Shown one piece after another: positions 24,634 to 35,014 of a stretch of 64,000 bases of DNA (the stretch's first letter is position 1; every line of letters begins with the position of its first letter). The stretch lies in contig JBBSGI010000006.1 in NCBI GenBank assembly GCA_038254365.1, positions 1 through 64,000 on the forward strand, given 5' to 3'. The position numbers and the translations under genes are program-made. Under the pieces are notes generated by a model that searched no databases, was not told the DNA's origin, and saw nothing but the letters and a program-made list of their open reading frames with translations. This DNA is from JAWWPG01 sp038254365. Lineage in GTDB: Bacteria; Actinomycetota; Actinomycetes; Propionibacteriales; Nocardioidaceae.

Positions 24634-26355
24634 ATGAAGCCCGTGGCTCTCTCGCCCAGTCAGCGTCAAGCGGCGTTGGACGCGATGGAGTCGCGCGGGG
24701 TCGACGTTCTCGTCGTCGGAGGCGGCGTCGTGGGAGCCGGGTGTGCCCTCGACGCCGCCACCCGGGGGCTGGAGGTCGGCCTGGTCGAGGCACGCGACTA
24801 CGCCTCCGGTACCTCGAGCCGGTCCAGCAAGCTCATCCACGGTGGCCTGCGCTATCTGGAGATGCTGGACTTCGGACTGGTTTCGGAGGCGCTTCAGGAA
24901 CGGTCTCTGCTCATTCAGCGGCTCGCGCCGCACCTCGTCCGGCCGGTGCCGTTCATCTACCCGCTGCACGGGCGGGTCTGGGAACGGCTCTACGCCGGGG
25001 CCGGGGTCGCCTTGTACGACTCTCTCGGCCTGCTGTCGGGCCGCTCGCGCGGGGTGCCCCACCATCGGCACCTGACCCGGCGGGGAGCCCGCCGGATCGT
25101 CCCCTCGCTGCGCAAGGATGCCCTGATCGGTGCCTTGCAGTACTACGACGCGCAGGTGGACGACGCGCGGCACACCATGTTCATCGCCCGTACGGCCGCA
25201 GCGTACGGCGCCCACGTGGCCAGCCGGGTGCGCGTCACGGAGTTCCTTCGCGAAGGGCAGCGCGTGACGGGTGCGATGGTGCAGGACCTGGAGACCGGCC
25301 GCACGCTCCGGATCCCCGCCCAACAGGTCGTGAACGCCACCGGGGTGTGGACCGACGACACCCAGTCACTGGCCGGTGAGCGTGGCCAGTTCCACGTACG
25401 GGCAAGCAAGGGGATCCACCTGGTGGTGCCCCGCGACCGGATTCGCTCCGAGTCCGGCCTGATCCTGCGCACCGAGAAGTCCGTGCTGTTCGTGATCCCG
25501 TGGGGCCGGCACTGGATCATCGGCACCACGGACACCGACTGGGAGCTCGACAAGTCTCACCCCGCTGCCAGTTCCCGTGACATCGACTACCTGCTGGACC
25601 ACGTGAACGCGGTCCTCGAAACGCCGCTGACCAGAGACGACGTAGAGGGGGTGTACGCCGGTCTCCGTCCACTCCTCAAGGGGGAGTCAGAGGCAACGTC
25701 GAAGCTGTCCCGGGAGCATGCCGTCGCGCACACAGTGCCGGGGCTGGTGGTGGTGGCTGGCGGGAAGTACACAACGTACCGGGTGATGGCTAAGGATGCG
25801 GTCGACGAGGCGGTGCACGGGCTGGAGCAGGTCATGGACCGGCGCATCCCCGAATCCTGCACCGAGGAGGTGCCGCTGCTCGGGGCCGAGGGCTACCACG
25901 CGTTGTGGAACCAACGGCATCTCCTTGCCGAGCTGACCGGTCTGCACGAGGTAAGGATCGAGCACCTGCTTATGCGCTACGGCTCGATGATCCACGAGCT
26001 GCTGGCGCTGATCGCCGCGGAACCGAGCTTGGCCGAACCGTTGAGCGGCACCGAGGACTACCTCCGGGTCGAGATCGTCTACGCGGCCACGCATGAGGGC
26101 GCCCGCCACCTCGACGACGTGCTGACCCGCCGTACCCGCATCTCCATCGAGACGTTCCATCGGGGCACGCAGTCGTGCGGGGAAGCCGCCGAGCTCCTTC
26201 AGCACGTGCTGGACTGGAGCCCGGACCAGGTCGACCGCGAGATCGAGCATTACCACCAGCGGGTAGCGGCCGAGCGGGAGAGCCAGCAGATGCCCGACGA
26301 CAAGACCGCGGACGCGGCCCGGATGGGTGCCCGCGACGTCGTCCCGCTCACCTGA
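24634..26355 (+). CDS. glpD: aerobic glycerol-3-phosphate dehydrogenase
   Basis: This 573-residue FAD enzyme oxidises glycerol 3-phosphate to DHAP, passing electrons to the quinone pool at the membrane. The FAD fold is VDVLVVGGGVVGAGCALDAATRG, then SGTSSRSSKLIHGGLRYLE, the GlpD signature. IPWGRHWIIGTTDTDW and GGKYTTYRVMAKDAVD follow, with the C-terminal helical domain at the end. ATG 24634 follows GAAAGAGGT. It is the last gene of the glpF-glpK-glpD run. Confidence 0.95.
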   Translation: MKPVALSPSQRQAALDAMESRGVDVLVVGGGVVGAGCALDAATRGLEVGLVEARDYASGTSSRSSKLIHGGLRYLEMLDFGLVSEALQERSLLIQRLAPHLVRPVPFIYPLHGRVWERLYAGAGVALYDSLGLLSGRSRGVPHHRHLTRRGARRIVPSLRKDALIGALQYYDAQVDDARHTMFIARTAAAYGAHVASRVRVTEFLREGQRVTGAMVQDLETGRTLRIPAQQVVNATGVWTDDTQSLAGERGQFHVRASKGIHLVVPRDRIRSESGLILRTEKSVLFVIPWGRHWIIGTTDTDWELDKSHPAASSRDIDYLLDHVNAVLETPLTRDDVEGVYAGLRPLLKGESEATSKLSREHAVAHTVPGLVVVAGGKYTTYRVMAKDAVDEAVHGLEQVMDRRIPESCTEEVPLLGAEGYHALWNQRHLLAELTGLHEVRIEHLLMRYGSMIHELLALIAAEPSLAEPLSGTEDYLRVEIVYAATHEGARHLDDVLTRRTRISIETFHRGTQSCGEAAELLQHVLDWSPDQVDREIEHYHQRVAAERESQQMPDDKTADAARMGARDVVPLT

Positions 26356-26374
26356 CCCCCGCGATAAGCCCCCC

Positions 26375-26445
26375 GCGAATTGCCGGAAACTGGTCGAGTT
26401 GGCGTCGGCGGATTCAGCCACTCTCCCGCAATCGCGGGAGAGTGG
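26375..26445. repeat. REP-like palindromic repeat, copy 1
   Basis: CGAATTGCCGGAAACTGG is followed about 28 bases later by CAGCCACTCTCCCGC. It ends in a perfect 12-bp hairpin (CCACTCTCCCGC 26418-26429, loop AATC, complement to 26445). A diverged copy with the same order of blocks is at 55511-55585. The hairpin may also end glpD transcription, but no T-run follows. Confidence 0.5.
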
Positions 26446-26490
26446 CAGGACCCACAGACGGACCGCAGGCACGGTCCAGGGAACGTGGGG

Positions 26491-27207
26491 TCAGTGATGG
26501 ATGTCGATCACGATCCTTGTCGGGGAGCTGAGCTCGAAGACCCGGAACGGGGATCGTTCGGCGATGCCCAGCCCGAAGTCGACTCCTTCGAAGTCAATGA
26601 GGGTGCTGGCCAGTACGGAGGGGAATGCATAGGTCTCCTGCGGGTTTCCTCGATAGACCGAGTTGCCGCGGTTGTCGTGCGTGGCCCCGCCCAGGTGGAG
26701 CGCGAGGATCGCCGCGCCTGGCAGCTGGATCGGCGTGCCCTGGGGGGTGACAAACTGGCGCACGTATCCCACGTGGTAACTGCGGATCGGGCCATCGAGA
26801 TCTACGACCACGCGGTCATAGGTGCCATGGCGACCTACGCGAAGATTGACGATTCGGGGCTCCCCTACGACGTGGTGCTTGATGTCGACAGGCTCCGTGG
26901 ACCAGGGTGCGACATTCTGGGTGGTCGGGGATGTCGGGGTCGAGCGCGTGGGCGGAGCTTGGGTGATCACGCTCGGGGTCGGGCTCACGGCGGGAGGCAA
27001 CGGGCCTCCCGACGAGGTGTCGATGGACTTCCAGACCGGCACGACCGCGGCCAAGACCAGCAGGCCGGCGGCACCGCCCACCACCCGACGCCGCCGACGG
27101 ATCCGGGTTCCCCGGGTCACCATGTCGTCGGCGAGACTCGGTGGCGCCGCCAGCTCGGCGGTCTCGTCGTGCAGGGCGGCTCGCAGCCTGCTCTCGAGGT
27201 CACTCAT
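26491..27207 (-). CDS. membrane-anchored AMIN-like domain protein
   Basis: This 238-residue protein has a cytosolic N-terminus, a single membrane segment (VVGGAAGLLVLAAVVPVW, about residue 45), a Pro/Thr-rich linker, and an extracellular AMIN-like beta domain (LRVGRHGTYDRVVVDLDGP to RIVIDIHH). It overlaps the upstream sigma gene as ATGA, the position where anti-sigma or sensor proteins are often found. The short Arg-rich N-terminus could contact the sigma factor; that is conjecture. The same domain is in the secreted protein at 27827. Confidence 0.75.
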   Translation of the reverse strand: MSDLESRLRAALHDETAELAAPPSLADDMVTRGTRIRRRRRVVGGAAGLLVLAAVVPVWKSIDTSSGGPLPPAVSPTPSVITQAPPTRSTPTSPTTQNVAPWSTEPVDIKHHVVGEPRIVNLRVGRHGTYDRVVVDLDGPIRSYHVGYVRQFVTPQGTPIQLPGAAILALHLGGATHDNRGNSVYRGNPQETYAFPSVLASTLIDFEGVDFGLGIAERSPFRVFELSSPTRIVIDIHH

Positions 27208-27746
27208 GCCGGTTCCCCCGTCACGGTCGTGGCCACGTCGCCGTTCCCCTGCGGGTCGGCGCTCTCGGCCATCAGCACGCGCAGCCGGGCCAGGCCGCGC
27301 GAGGCGTGGCTCTTGACGGTCCCGGGGGAGAGACCCAAGGTGGCGGCGATCTGAGCCTCGGACTGGTCCTCGTAGAACCTCAGCACCAGCACAGCCCGTT
27401 GCTGGGGGGACAGCTTGCGGAGGGCGTCCATCATGGCCTCTCGTTCGGCGAGCGCCGATGCCGGATGCTCGACACCCGGGTCGGGCAAGGTCTCGGTCGG
27501 CTGCTCCAACCGGTTTCGCTTCTGGCGCCACCAGGAGATCGAAGCGTTCGCCAACACCCGTCGGGTGTATGCCTCAGCGGCGGCGGGGTCGCGCAGCCGG
27601 GTCCACGCCAGGTAGGTCTTGGTCAACGAGATCTGGAGAAGATCCTCAGCCTGGGCCGGGTTCGACGTCAGGAGATGCGCGGTGCGCAGCAGCGCCGTGC
27701 CTCTCGCCCGCACGAAGTCGGCGTACTCGCTGTCGTGACTGCGCAC
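27204..27746 (-). CDS. SigE-family ECF sigma factor
   Basis: This 180-residue sigma factor has region 2 as YADFVRARGTALLRTAHLL and AEDLLQISLTKTYLAW. Region 4 is LSPQQRAVLVLRFYEDQSEAQIAATLGLSPGTVKSHASRGLARLR. It is of the SigE70/SACE type common in actinobacteria, usually paired with a membrane protein encoded next, as here. The start at 27746 gives the normal MRSHDSEYADFV beginning. Targets are unknown; the AMIN-like gene upstream at 27827 lies in the same direction and may be one. Confidence 0.85.
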   Translation of the reverse strand: MRSHDSEYADFVRARGTALLRTAHLLTSNPAQAEDLLQISLTKTYLAWTRLRDPAAAEAYTRRVLANASISWWRQKRNRLEQPTETLPDPGVEHPASALAEREAMMDALRKLSPQQRAVLVLRFYEDQSEAQIAATLGLSPGTVKSHASRGLARLRVLMAESADPQGNGDVATTVTGEPA

Positions 27747-27826
27747 GCGTCCTCCTCGTCGACTGGATCCAGAATAGGGACGCGCCCCGCGCGGCCTGGT
27801 GAGCCGCGCGGGTGCGTCACAGACGG

Positions 27827-28342
27827 TCAGTGGTGCAGGTCGATCACGATGCGGTTCGGCGCATGCAGCTCGACGACCCGGAAACCCTTGAGGTGGCTGA
27901 GGGCCAGTCCGAAGGACACCCTTCCCTCGAATTCACCGGTGAACGCCGCACCACGCAGCGTCGGCATGTCGTACTGGACGAGCCTGGGGCCCGTGTACAC
28001 GTCGCGTCCCTGCCCATCGTGCGCCGCCGCTGGCGTCAGCATGATCTGGATGAACCGGGCTCCGCGGAGGGGCACGTCGTCCCCCGATCCGTCGTAGGTC
28101 AGGCTCGAGACGTAGCGCATGTCGTAGCCGCAGATCGGGCCGCTCAGGTCGATGACGACTCGGTCGTAGGTGGGATGCTGCCCGACCCGCAGGTCGAGGA
28201 TCTTCGGCGTCGGGCTCACCTGCCGGCTGACGTGGACCGGCGCGGTGGACCAGACGGCCCGGGCCGAGGTCGGAGGCGCGAGGAGCACGCCCATGGTGAT
28301 GACCGACAGTACTGCCAGGATGTTCTTGAAGGATCTGCTCAT
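27827..28342 (-). CDS. secreted AMIN-like domain protein
   Basis: This 171-residue protein has a signal peptide (ILAVLSVITMGVLLAPPTSA) and one AMIN-like domain: LRVGQHPTYDRVVIDLSGP, a variable middle, and PNRIVIDLHH at the end. It is paralogous to the domain of the membrane protein at 26491. AMIN-type domains bind cell-wall components or localise envelope enzymes, so a cell-surface role is likely but undefined. Confidence 0.75.
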   Translation of the reverse strand: MSRSFKNILAVLSVITMGVLLAPPTSARAVWSTAPVHVSRQVSPTPKILDLRVGQHPTYDRVVIDLSGPICGYDMRYVSSLTYDGSGDDVPLRGARFIQIMLTPAAAHDGQGRDVYTGPRLVQYDMPTLRGAAFTGEFEGRVSFGLALSHLKGFRVVELHAPNRIVIDLHH

Positions 28343-28522
28343 TGACGCTCCTCGGTGGTGGGAATCCGCCCTCGGGCTGATCCGCAGCGGTTGATACCCC
28401 TAGGACGTCGCTCTCGTCGGTTCGGTTGACACGCCTGGGTCTCGGATCCGCCGGTTCGGCGGCGGCGGACACGAACCCGGCACAGCCCGGGCGGCCACGG
28501 CACCGCTCCGTGAGTCCTCGCG

Positions 28523-29539
28523 TCAGATCCAGCCTTTCCGGCTGGCGTATGCCGCCAGCTGGAAACGGGTCGCGGTGCCCGTCCGGGCCATCAGCTGCTC
28601 GAGATAGCGGAAGAACGTGCGGCGGCTGATGCCGAGCAGCTTGGCGACCTGCTCGTCGGTGACACCGGTGCTGAGCAGCCGCAGGAAACGGGCCTCCGCC
28701 GGCTCGAGAGCCGTCTCCGCCGACGACCCGTCGAGCTGCAGCGGTACGGCGGTCTGCCAGCACATCTCCCAGAGACCGATCAGGGCCGACAGGAGGCTAC
28801 AGCGGCGCAGGATCAGCGCCGAGTGGCCGACGTCGGTCTCCGCCGTGGTCAGCGACACGATCGCCATGCTCTCGTCGATGATCAACAGCTTGACCGGCAC
28901 ATGCAGCAGCACCCTGGCCCGCTCACCGGCCTCCAGGGCGGGCCGGATGTTTCGCTCGACGTACTCTCTGATCGCGATCGCCTCGCTGGCGTAGACGTTG
29001 CGACAGGAGATGCCGCGCTCGAGGTTTCCGATCTCGATCGGGTTGATGCCGGTTCCGGCGTGGTACGGGGGGCAGTCGAGCCCGCGGAGCTGGACCCTTG
29101 CGCTTCTCTCGAGCATCTGGACCCGCTCGATGACGCCGCCTCCACGCACCACCTCCAGGAGTCCCCGGGAGCCCTCGGTCCCGACGGTCCGCCGATAGTG
29201 GGCGAAGGCGCGAAGAGTGGCCGCGCTCGCCTCGCGGATTTCCAGCTCCCGGCGCCTGGCGAGCAGCTCCTGTGCCGACTCCGGAGGCAGCGCCTTGATC
29301 GTGCTCGCCAGGCTTTCCAGGCCGCCCACCAGACCGATGTCGGCCATCGCCTCGAGGTCGGGTGCCACGTCGGTGCTCACCAAACCGGCGACCTCCGCGA
29401 GCTCGAGCGGGGTAAGTGGCCCGGAGGCGAGCAGGGCGTCGTACATCCTGGCCTGCGCGTCACTGAGGCCGAGCGAAGTCAGCCTGCCGATGATCGGGGC
29501 GGTGGCTACGCCGGGTTGGTCGGGCACGATTTGACACAT
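28523..29539 (-). CDS. TrmB-like/LuxR-type hybrid transcriptional regulator
   Basis: About 338 residues from ATG 29539; an ATG at 29581 is also possible. The N-terminus is a TrmB-like winged helix (LGLSDAQARMYDALLASGPLTPLELAEVAGL) with a coiled helix after it (ELLARRRELEIREASAATLRA in part). The middle resembles a sugar- or phospholipase-D-like effector domain (IREYVERNIRPALEAGERARVLLH). The C-terminus is a LuxR-type helix-turn-helix (GVTDEQVAKLLGISRRTFFRYL). It points away from the secreted peptidase gene, 100 bases off, and may control it. Confidence 0.75.
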   Translation of the reverse strand: MCQIVPDQPGVATAPIIGRLTSLGLSDAQARMYDALLASGPLTPLELAEVAGLVSTDVAPDLEAMADIGLVGGLESLASTIKALPPESAQELLARRRELEIREASAATLRAFAHYRRTVGTEGSRGLLEVVRGGGVIERVQMLERSARVQLRGLDCPPYHAGTGINPIEIGNLERGISCRNVYASEAIAIREYVERNIRPALEAGERARVLLHVPVKLLIIDESMAIVSLTTAETDVGHSALILRRCSLLSALIGLWEMCWQTAVPLQLDGSSAETALEPAEARFLRLLSTGVTDEQVAKLLGISRRTFFRYLEQLMARTGTATRFQLAAYASRKGWI

Positions 29540-29637
29540 TAGTGCCAGTGGCACCCAAGCGCACTTGGGGTCCAAGGCCAACCGATAGACATTGCGCTAC
29601 CTCCGGGTAACCAGCACCCCTATCGCTAGGAGAAGCA

Positions 29638-31338
29638 GTGAACCTTGCGTCACGTAGAGCCGTGTGCCTCGTGGGCGCCGCGGCCTTGTCCCTGTCGTTC
29701 GCGGCAGCGCTCACGCAGACCGCCTCGGCCGGCACCACCCGCGCAACCACCACCACGAAGGCATTGAAACCGCAGGTCCAGCGGCTGTGCAGCAAGCCGA
29801 CGCGGCCCAAGATCATGGCCTGTTTCGCCCTGCGCCGCGTCGACAGTCTGGACCAGAAGGTCGCGCCCGGCGCTCTGCCCAGCGGATACGGGCCAGCGGA
29901 CCTGGTGAACGCGTACAAGCTGAACACTGCCGCCGGCGGTGGCCAGACGGTCGCGATCGTCGACGCGTACGACGACCCCAACGCCGAGTCGGACCTGGCG
30001 AACTACCGGTCCACCTACGGGTTGTCGGCGTGCACGACGGCGAACGGCTGTTTCAAGAAGGTCAACCAGAGCGGCGTGCAGGGCAGTTACCCGCCCGCCG
30101 ACCCCGGCTGGGCCGGCGAGATCAGCCTCGACCTCGACATGGTGTCGGCGGCCTGCCCGAACTGCAAGATCCTGCTCGTCGAGGCCAACACCTCGTCGAT
30201 CGCCAACCTGGGTACGGCGGTCAACCGAGCCGTGACCATGGGCGCGAAGTTCGTCTCCAATTCCTACGGTGGCAGCGAGTCCAGTGGGGAGACCTCGTGG
30301 GACACCAGCTACTACAAGCACAACGGCGTTGCCGTGACGGCGAGCACCGGCGACAACGGGTACGGCGTCTCCTACCCTGCGTCGTCGCCCTATGTAACCG
30401 CCGTGGGCGGCACGTCGCTGTCCCGCAATGGCAGCACCCGCGGCTGGACCGAGAGTGCCTGGTCGGGTGCCGGTAGCGGCTGCTCCGCGTACGAGGTCAA
30501 GCCGTCGTACCAGTCCAGCGTCAACACCGGATGCGCGCGGAGGGCGGTGGCGGACGTCTCTGCGGTCGCAGACGCGGCCACCGGCGTCGCCGTATACCAG
30601 ACCTACGGGGGCTCCGGCTGGGCCGTCTACGGCGGGACCAGCGCGTCCGCGCCGATCATCGCGAGCGTCTATGCGCTCGCTGGTACGCCCGGAGCAGGGG
30701 ACAACCCCGCGTCGTACCCATACGCACACCCCGGCAACCTGTTCGGCGTCACGACCGGTAGCAACGGGACCTGCTCCGTGATCCAGCTGTGCCACGCCGG
30801 CGCGGGCTGGGACGGGCCGACCGGCCTCGGGGCCCCGAACGGCAGCACAGCGTTCGGCGCCGGTGGTGGTGGTGGTGGAGGTGGATGCTCCGGTCAGCTG
30901 CTGGGCAACCCGGGTTTCGAGACGGGGTCGGCCGCACCTTGGACGGCTTCGACGGGGGTAATCTCCAGCAATGGCAGCGGACAGACCGCGCGCACCGGCA
31001 GCTGGTTCGCGTGGCTTAACGGCTACGGCACCACGCACACCGACACGCTGAGCCAGACCGTCACGATCCCCGCGGGATGCGCGGCGTCGCTCAGCTACCA
31101 CCTAAAGATCACGACGAGCGAGAGCGGCACCACGCCGTACGACAAGCTAACGGTCAAGATCGGCTCGACGGTCGTGGGCTCTTACTCGAACGTGAATGCC
31201 TCCAGCACCTACGTGGTGCACACGGTGAACCTCGGCGTCTATGCGGGGCAGACCGTGACGCTGAACTTCACCGGGACGGAGGACGGATCGCTTCAGACGT
31301 CGTTCCTGCTTGATGACACGGCGATCACCTTGGGCTAG
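29638..31338 (+). CDS. secreted S53-family (sedolisin) peptidase with C-terminal beta-sandwich
   Basis: This 566-residue protein has a signal peptide and a sedolisin catalytic domain. Glu161 and Asp165 (WAGEISLDLD), oxyanion Asp239 (STGDNG) and nucleophile Ser335 (GGTSASAP) are all in place. After a glycine run (about residue 411) comes a carbohydrate-binding-like domain (LLGNPGFETGSAAPW to LLDDTAITL). Unlike many sedolisins the propeptide is short. It probably degrades proteins outside the cell. GTG 29638 follows AGGAGAA. Confidence 0.85.
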   Translation: MNLASRRAVCLVGAAALSLSFAAALTQTASAGTTRATTTTKALKPQVQRLCSKPTRPKIMACFALRRVDSLDQKVAPGALPSGYGPADLVNAYKLNTAAGGGQTVAIVDAYDDPNAESDLANYRSTYGLSACTTANGCFKKVNQSGVQGSYPPADPGWAGEISLDLDMVSAACPNCKILLVEANTSSIANLGTAVNRAVTMGAKFVSNSYGGSESSGETSWDTSYYKHNGVAVTASTGDNGYGVSYPASSPYVTAVGGTSLSRNGSTRGWTESAWSGAGSGCSAYEVKPSYQSSVNTGCARRAVADVSAVADAATGVAVYQTYGGSGWAVYGGTSASAPIIASVYALAGTPGAGDNPASYPYAHPGNLFGVTTGSNGTCSVIQLCHAGAGWDGPTGLGAPNGSTAFGAGGGGGGGGCSGQLLGNPGFETGSAAPWTASTGVISSNGSGQTARTGSWFAWLNGYGTTHTDTLSQTVTIPAGCAASLSYHLKITTSESGTTPYDKLTVKIGSTVVGSYSNVNASSTYVVHTVNLGVYAGQTVTLNFTGTEDGSLQTSFLLDDTAITLG

Positions 31339-31720
31339 TCGCGCGGTAGCACCAGCGCCCCGAGTGTGCGCAGGGAAGTGGGCGGTTGTTTCGGCATCCG
31401 CCCACTTCTGGTGTCAGGTGCGGGCTCGGGACCAGGCTCGTTCCACCAGCCGTATGGTCTCGAGCCGTGGACGCTGTCTGGGGCGGCCGCCTACACGTCC
31501 GACCGCCGATGCGCTCATATGTAGTGCTACAAGCGCAAGGCGCTTTCCGGGACATTCAGCGCCATGTGGCGCAGTCGGCCGTGGTGACCCTGCTCACTTC
31601 GGCCTTGTGGGGTTGGCATTTCGTGGCGCGTGTGCTTAGATTCCTGGGCCCGCTTACCGAGTCACAACTAAACAGCGTGGTCGATGTACGCCGAGTTCTA
31701 CCCCATGTCGACCGCGTCCC
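31339..31720. other. intergenic region with hairpin
   Basis: A perfect 11-bp hairpin (GAAGTGGGCGG at 31375-31385 with its complement at 31398-31408, 12-base loop) lies 37 bases after the peptidase stop and may end its transcript, although no T-run follows. The rest shows no gene I can support; a 120-residue frame here lacks any family feature. Confidence 0.4.
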
Positions 31721-31872
31721 TATCGCCAACAAGATCTCACTGGGGTAGAAGTGGGGGAACCACTCACGTGCATCGCGACGGCTCTGCCGTCTGATGCTTG
31801 GGGTCAAGTCGCCGTACGCGACCGAGCACCTTCTCGCTCGAACCCGACAGCTCACCTCGCAGGCGTGAGAAG
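31721..31872 (+). promoter_or_regulatory. ydaO/yuaA-type cyclic di-AMP riboswitch
   Basis: The leader before the NlpC/P60 gene carries hallmark blocks of this riboswitch: GGGGTAG with GTGGGGGAACCAC (31742-31763), CTTGGGGTCAAG (31798-31809), and the conserved CGAACCCGACAG directly followed by CTCACCTCGCAGGCGT (31839-31866). The final GGCG can pair back to the TCGCC near 31723 to form P1. Cell-wall hydrolase genes are the usual target in actinobacteria; c-di-AMP normally turns expression off. Confidence 0.8.
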
Positions 31873-31881
31873 GAGTCCACC

Positions 31882-32427
31882 ATGCCCGCATCCGCAGCGT
31901 GGCGCCGTCTGCGCGCGATCGTCCCCCTCACCGTCGCGGCCTTCGCCGCAACAACCATCGCCGCCGCCCCCGGTGCCAGCGCCTCCGTCGGGCAGGTCTC
32001 GACCGGCGTCACCGCCCAACTGACCCAGCAGGTGACGCGCCTGCCACCGGTCCGCTTCCGGATAAACCACGCGGCGAACGTGGCCATCTCCCAGATCGGG
32101 GATCCCTACTCCTATGGCGCAGCCGGGCCCGACCGATTCGACTGCTCGGGTCTTACCATGTACTCGTACGGCCATGCCCGGCTGTCCCTTCCGCGCTCGT
32201 CGGCCGACCAGTACCAGGCCGTGCGTCACATCATCAAGAAGCATCTGGTCCGCGGCGACTTGGTGTTCTTCCACGACGGCAGCGGGCACGTCTACCACGT
32301 CGGCATCTTCCTGTACTGGAACACCCGCCACCAGGCGGTGATCGTGCATGCCGCGTACCCCGGTCAACGGGTGCACCGGGCTCCCGTCTGGACGTCGTCC
32401 TGGTACGCCGGGACCCGACGCCCCTAA
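31882..32427 (+). CDS. secreted NlpC/P60 peptidoglycan endopeptidase
   Basis: This 181-residue protein has a signal peptide (LTVAAFAATTIAAAPGASA) and an NlpC/P60 domain. The catalytic Cys88 is in FDCSGLTMYSY, His139 in VYHVGIF, and the third polar residue is His156. It cleaves peptide bonds in the cell-wall stem peptide. The domain fills nearly the whole mature protein, without a coiled-coil or wall-binding module. ATG 31882 follows AAGGAG. A c-di-AMP riboswitch precedes it. Confidence 0.9.
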   Translation: MPASAAWRRLRAIVPLTVAAFAATTIAAAPGASASVGQVSTGVTAQLTQQVTRLPPVRFRINHAANVAISQIGDPYSYGAAGPDRFDCSGLTMYSYGHARLSLPRSSADQYQAVRHIIKKHLVRGDLVFFHDGSGHVYHVGIFLYWNTRHQAVIVHAAYPGQRVHRAPVWTSSWYAGTRRP

Positions 32428-32541
32428 CCTCAGCTCCGCGCCGTGCCTGTCGATCCCCCTCCCGCGGGCACGGCGCGGTGATCGGCCGACATCGGCGCCG
32501 GTGCCTGGCTGCGAGCCATGGCTGCTGTAAGACTGGTGGCC

Positions 32542-33597
32542 ATGCGCCCGCCCCGACCACGCCGTGCGATGACCGTCACGGCGGCCGTGGCCCTCTGCCT
32601 GACGCCTGTTGCGTGTAGCGGCGGAGGCGGCGACCCCACCCCGCCGCCCTCGTCGACGACCACCACGCGGCAGAGCCCGGCCACAGCGACCACGTCAACG
32701 ACTTCAACGCCTCCCAAGCCGGCGGTCAAGCGCTGGCCACTGACCGGCTGGCGACGCACGGGCCAGGCGCCGAACCATCCGGTCTACGTGGTGAAGCTGG
32801 ACAACACGTCGAGCGCTGCTCCGCAGCTCGGCCTGGACGACGCCGACCTGGTCGTCGAGGAGCTCGTCGAGGGCGGTCTGACCAGGGTTGCCGCGTTCTA
32901 CTACTCGAAGCTGCCACCGGTCGTCGGCCCGGTCCGGTCGATGCGCGCCTCCGACATCGGGATCACCCAACCGGCGCACGCGTTCATCGTCGCCTCCGGA
33001 GCGGCGCCCAAGACGATGCAGCTGCTCAACGAGGCCGACATCAACCGCATCACCGAGGGAGCCAGGGGCTTCTACCGGTCGAACGTCCGCTCGGCGCCGT
33101 ACAACCTGATGATGCGGCTCCCCGCGCTCGCCCGGCACGTCGGCCGGCCCTGGACCCCGCCGAGCAGTCCCTATCTCCCGTTCGGACCCCCCACCGCCTT
33201 CCACGGCACGGTGCCGGTCACCGCTATCACGGCGACGTTCTCCGGGGCTCACAGTGACGACTGGGCGCTGCACGGCAGGTATTGGGTGCGCACAAACTCA
33301 CTCGCCCTGTCTGGTCACGACTTCCAGGTCTCCAACGTGCTGTTGCTGCGCGTGCAGATCGGAGACGCCGGGTACGTCGACCCCGGCGGGAACCCGGTGC
33401 CCGAGACGTTCTTCTACGGCCACGGAGCGGCGACGCTGGTCCACGGAAACCGCGCCGTCCAAGGCACCTGGCACAAGCGTGGGACGTCCGGTTCGCTCCG
33501 GCTGACGGCAGGGGGGAAGCCGGTCACGGTGCCCACCGGCCACACCTTCATCGAGCTGATCCCCGACCAGGGCGGCAGCGTCACCCTCCACCACTAG
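32542..33597 (+). CDS. DUF3048-family lipoprotein
   Basis: About 351 residues from ATG 32542 (32518 is also possible). It begins with a lipoprotein signal ending in TPVACSGGG, so Cys is likely lipidated. A Ser/Thr/Pro linker leads to the DUF3048 domain (PVYVVKLDNTSSAAPQLGLDDADLVVEE in part, GPVRSMRASDIGI, FYRSNVRSAPYNLMM) and its C-terminal half. Proteins like this (YerB) are membrane-attached and uncharacterised; a wall-related role is guessed from the neighbour. Confidence 0.85.
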   Translation: MRPPRPRRAMTVTAAVALCLTPVACSGGGGDPTPPPSSTTTTRQSPATATTSTTSTPPKPAVKRWPLTGWRRTGQAPNHPVYVVKLDNTSSAAPQLGLDDADLVVEELVEGGLTRVAAFYYSKLPPVVGPVRSMRASDIGITQPAHAFIVASGAAPKTMQLLNEADINRITEGARGFYRSNVRSAPYNLMMRLPALARHVGRPWTPPSSPYLPFGPPTAFHGTVPVTAITATFSGAHSDDWALHGRYWVRTNSLALSGHDFQVSNVLLLRVQIGDAGYVDPGGNPVPETFFYGHGAATLVHGNRAVQGTWHKRGTSGSLRLTAGGKPVTVPTGHTFIELIPDQGGSVTLHH

Positions 33598-33616
33598 CGC
33601 TTGGGATGATGAACCC

Positions 33617-35010
<1,394 letters not shown>

Positions 35011-35014
<4 letters not shown>

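Noticed and set aside
24001..25323. 440-codon minus-strand frame
   Set aside because: Antisense to glpK copy 2 and glpD; composition is typical of a third-position artefact.
31386..31748. 120-codon plus-strand frame in the gap before the riboswitch
   Set aside because: Starts at the hairpin, has no ribosome site or recognisable domain, and overlaps the riboswitch.
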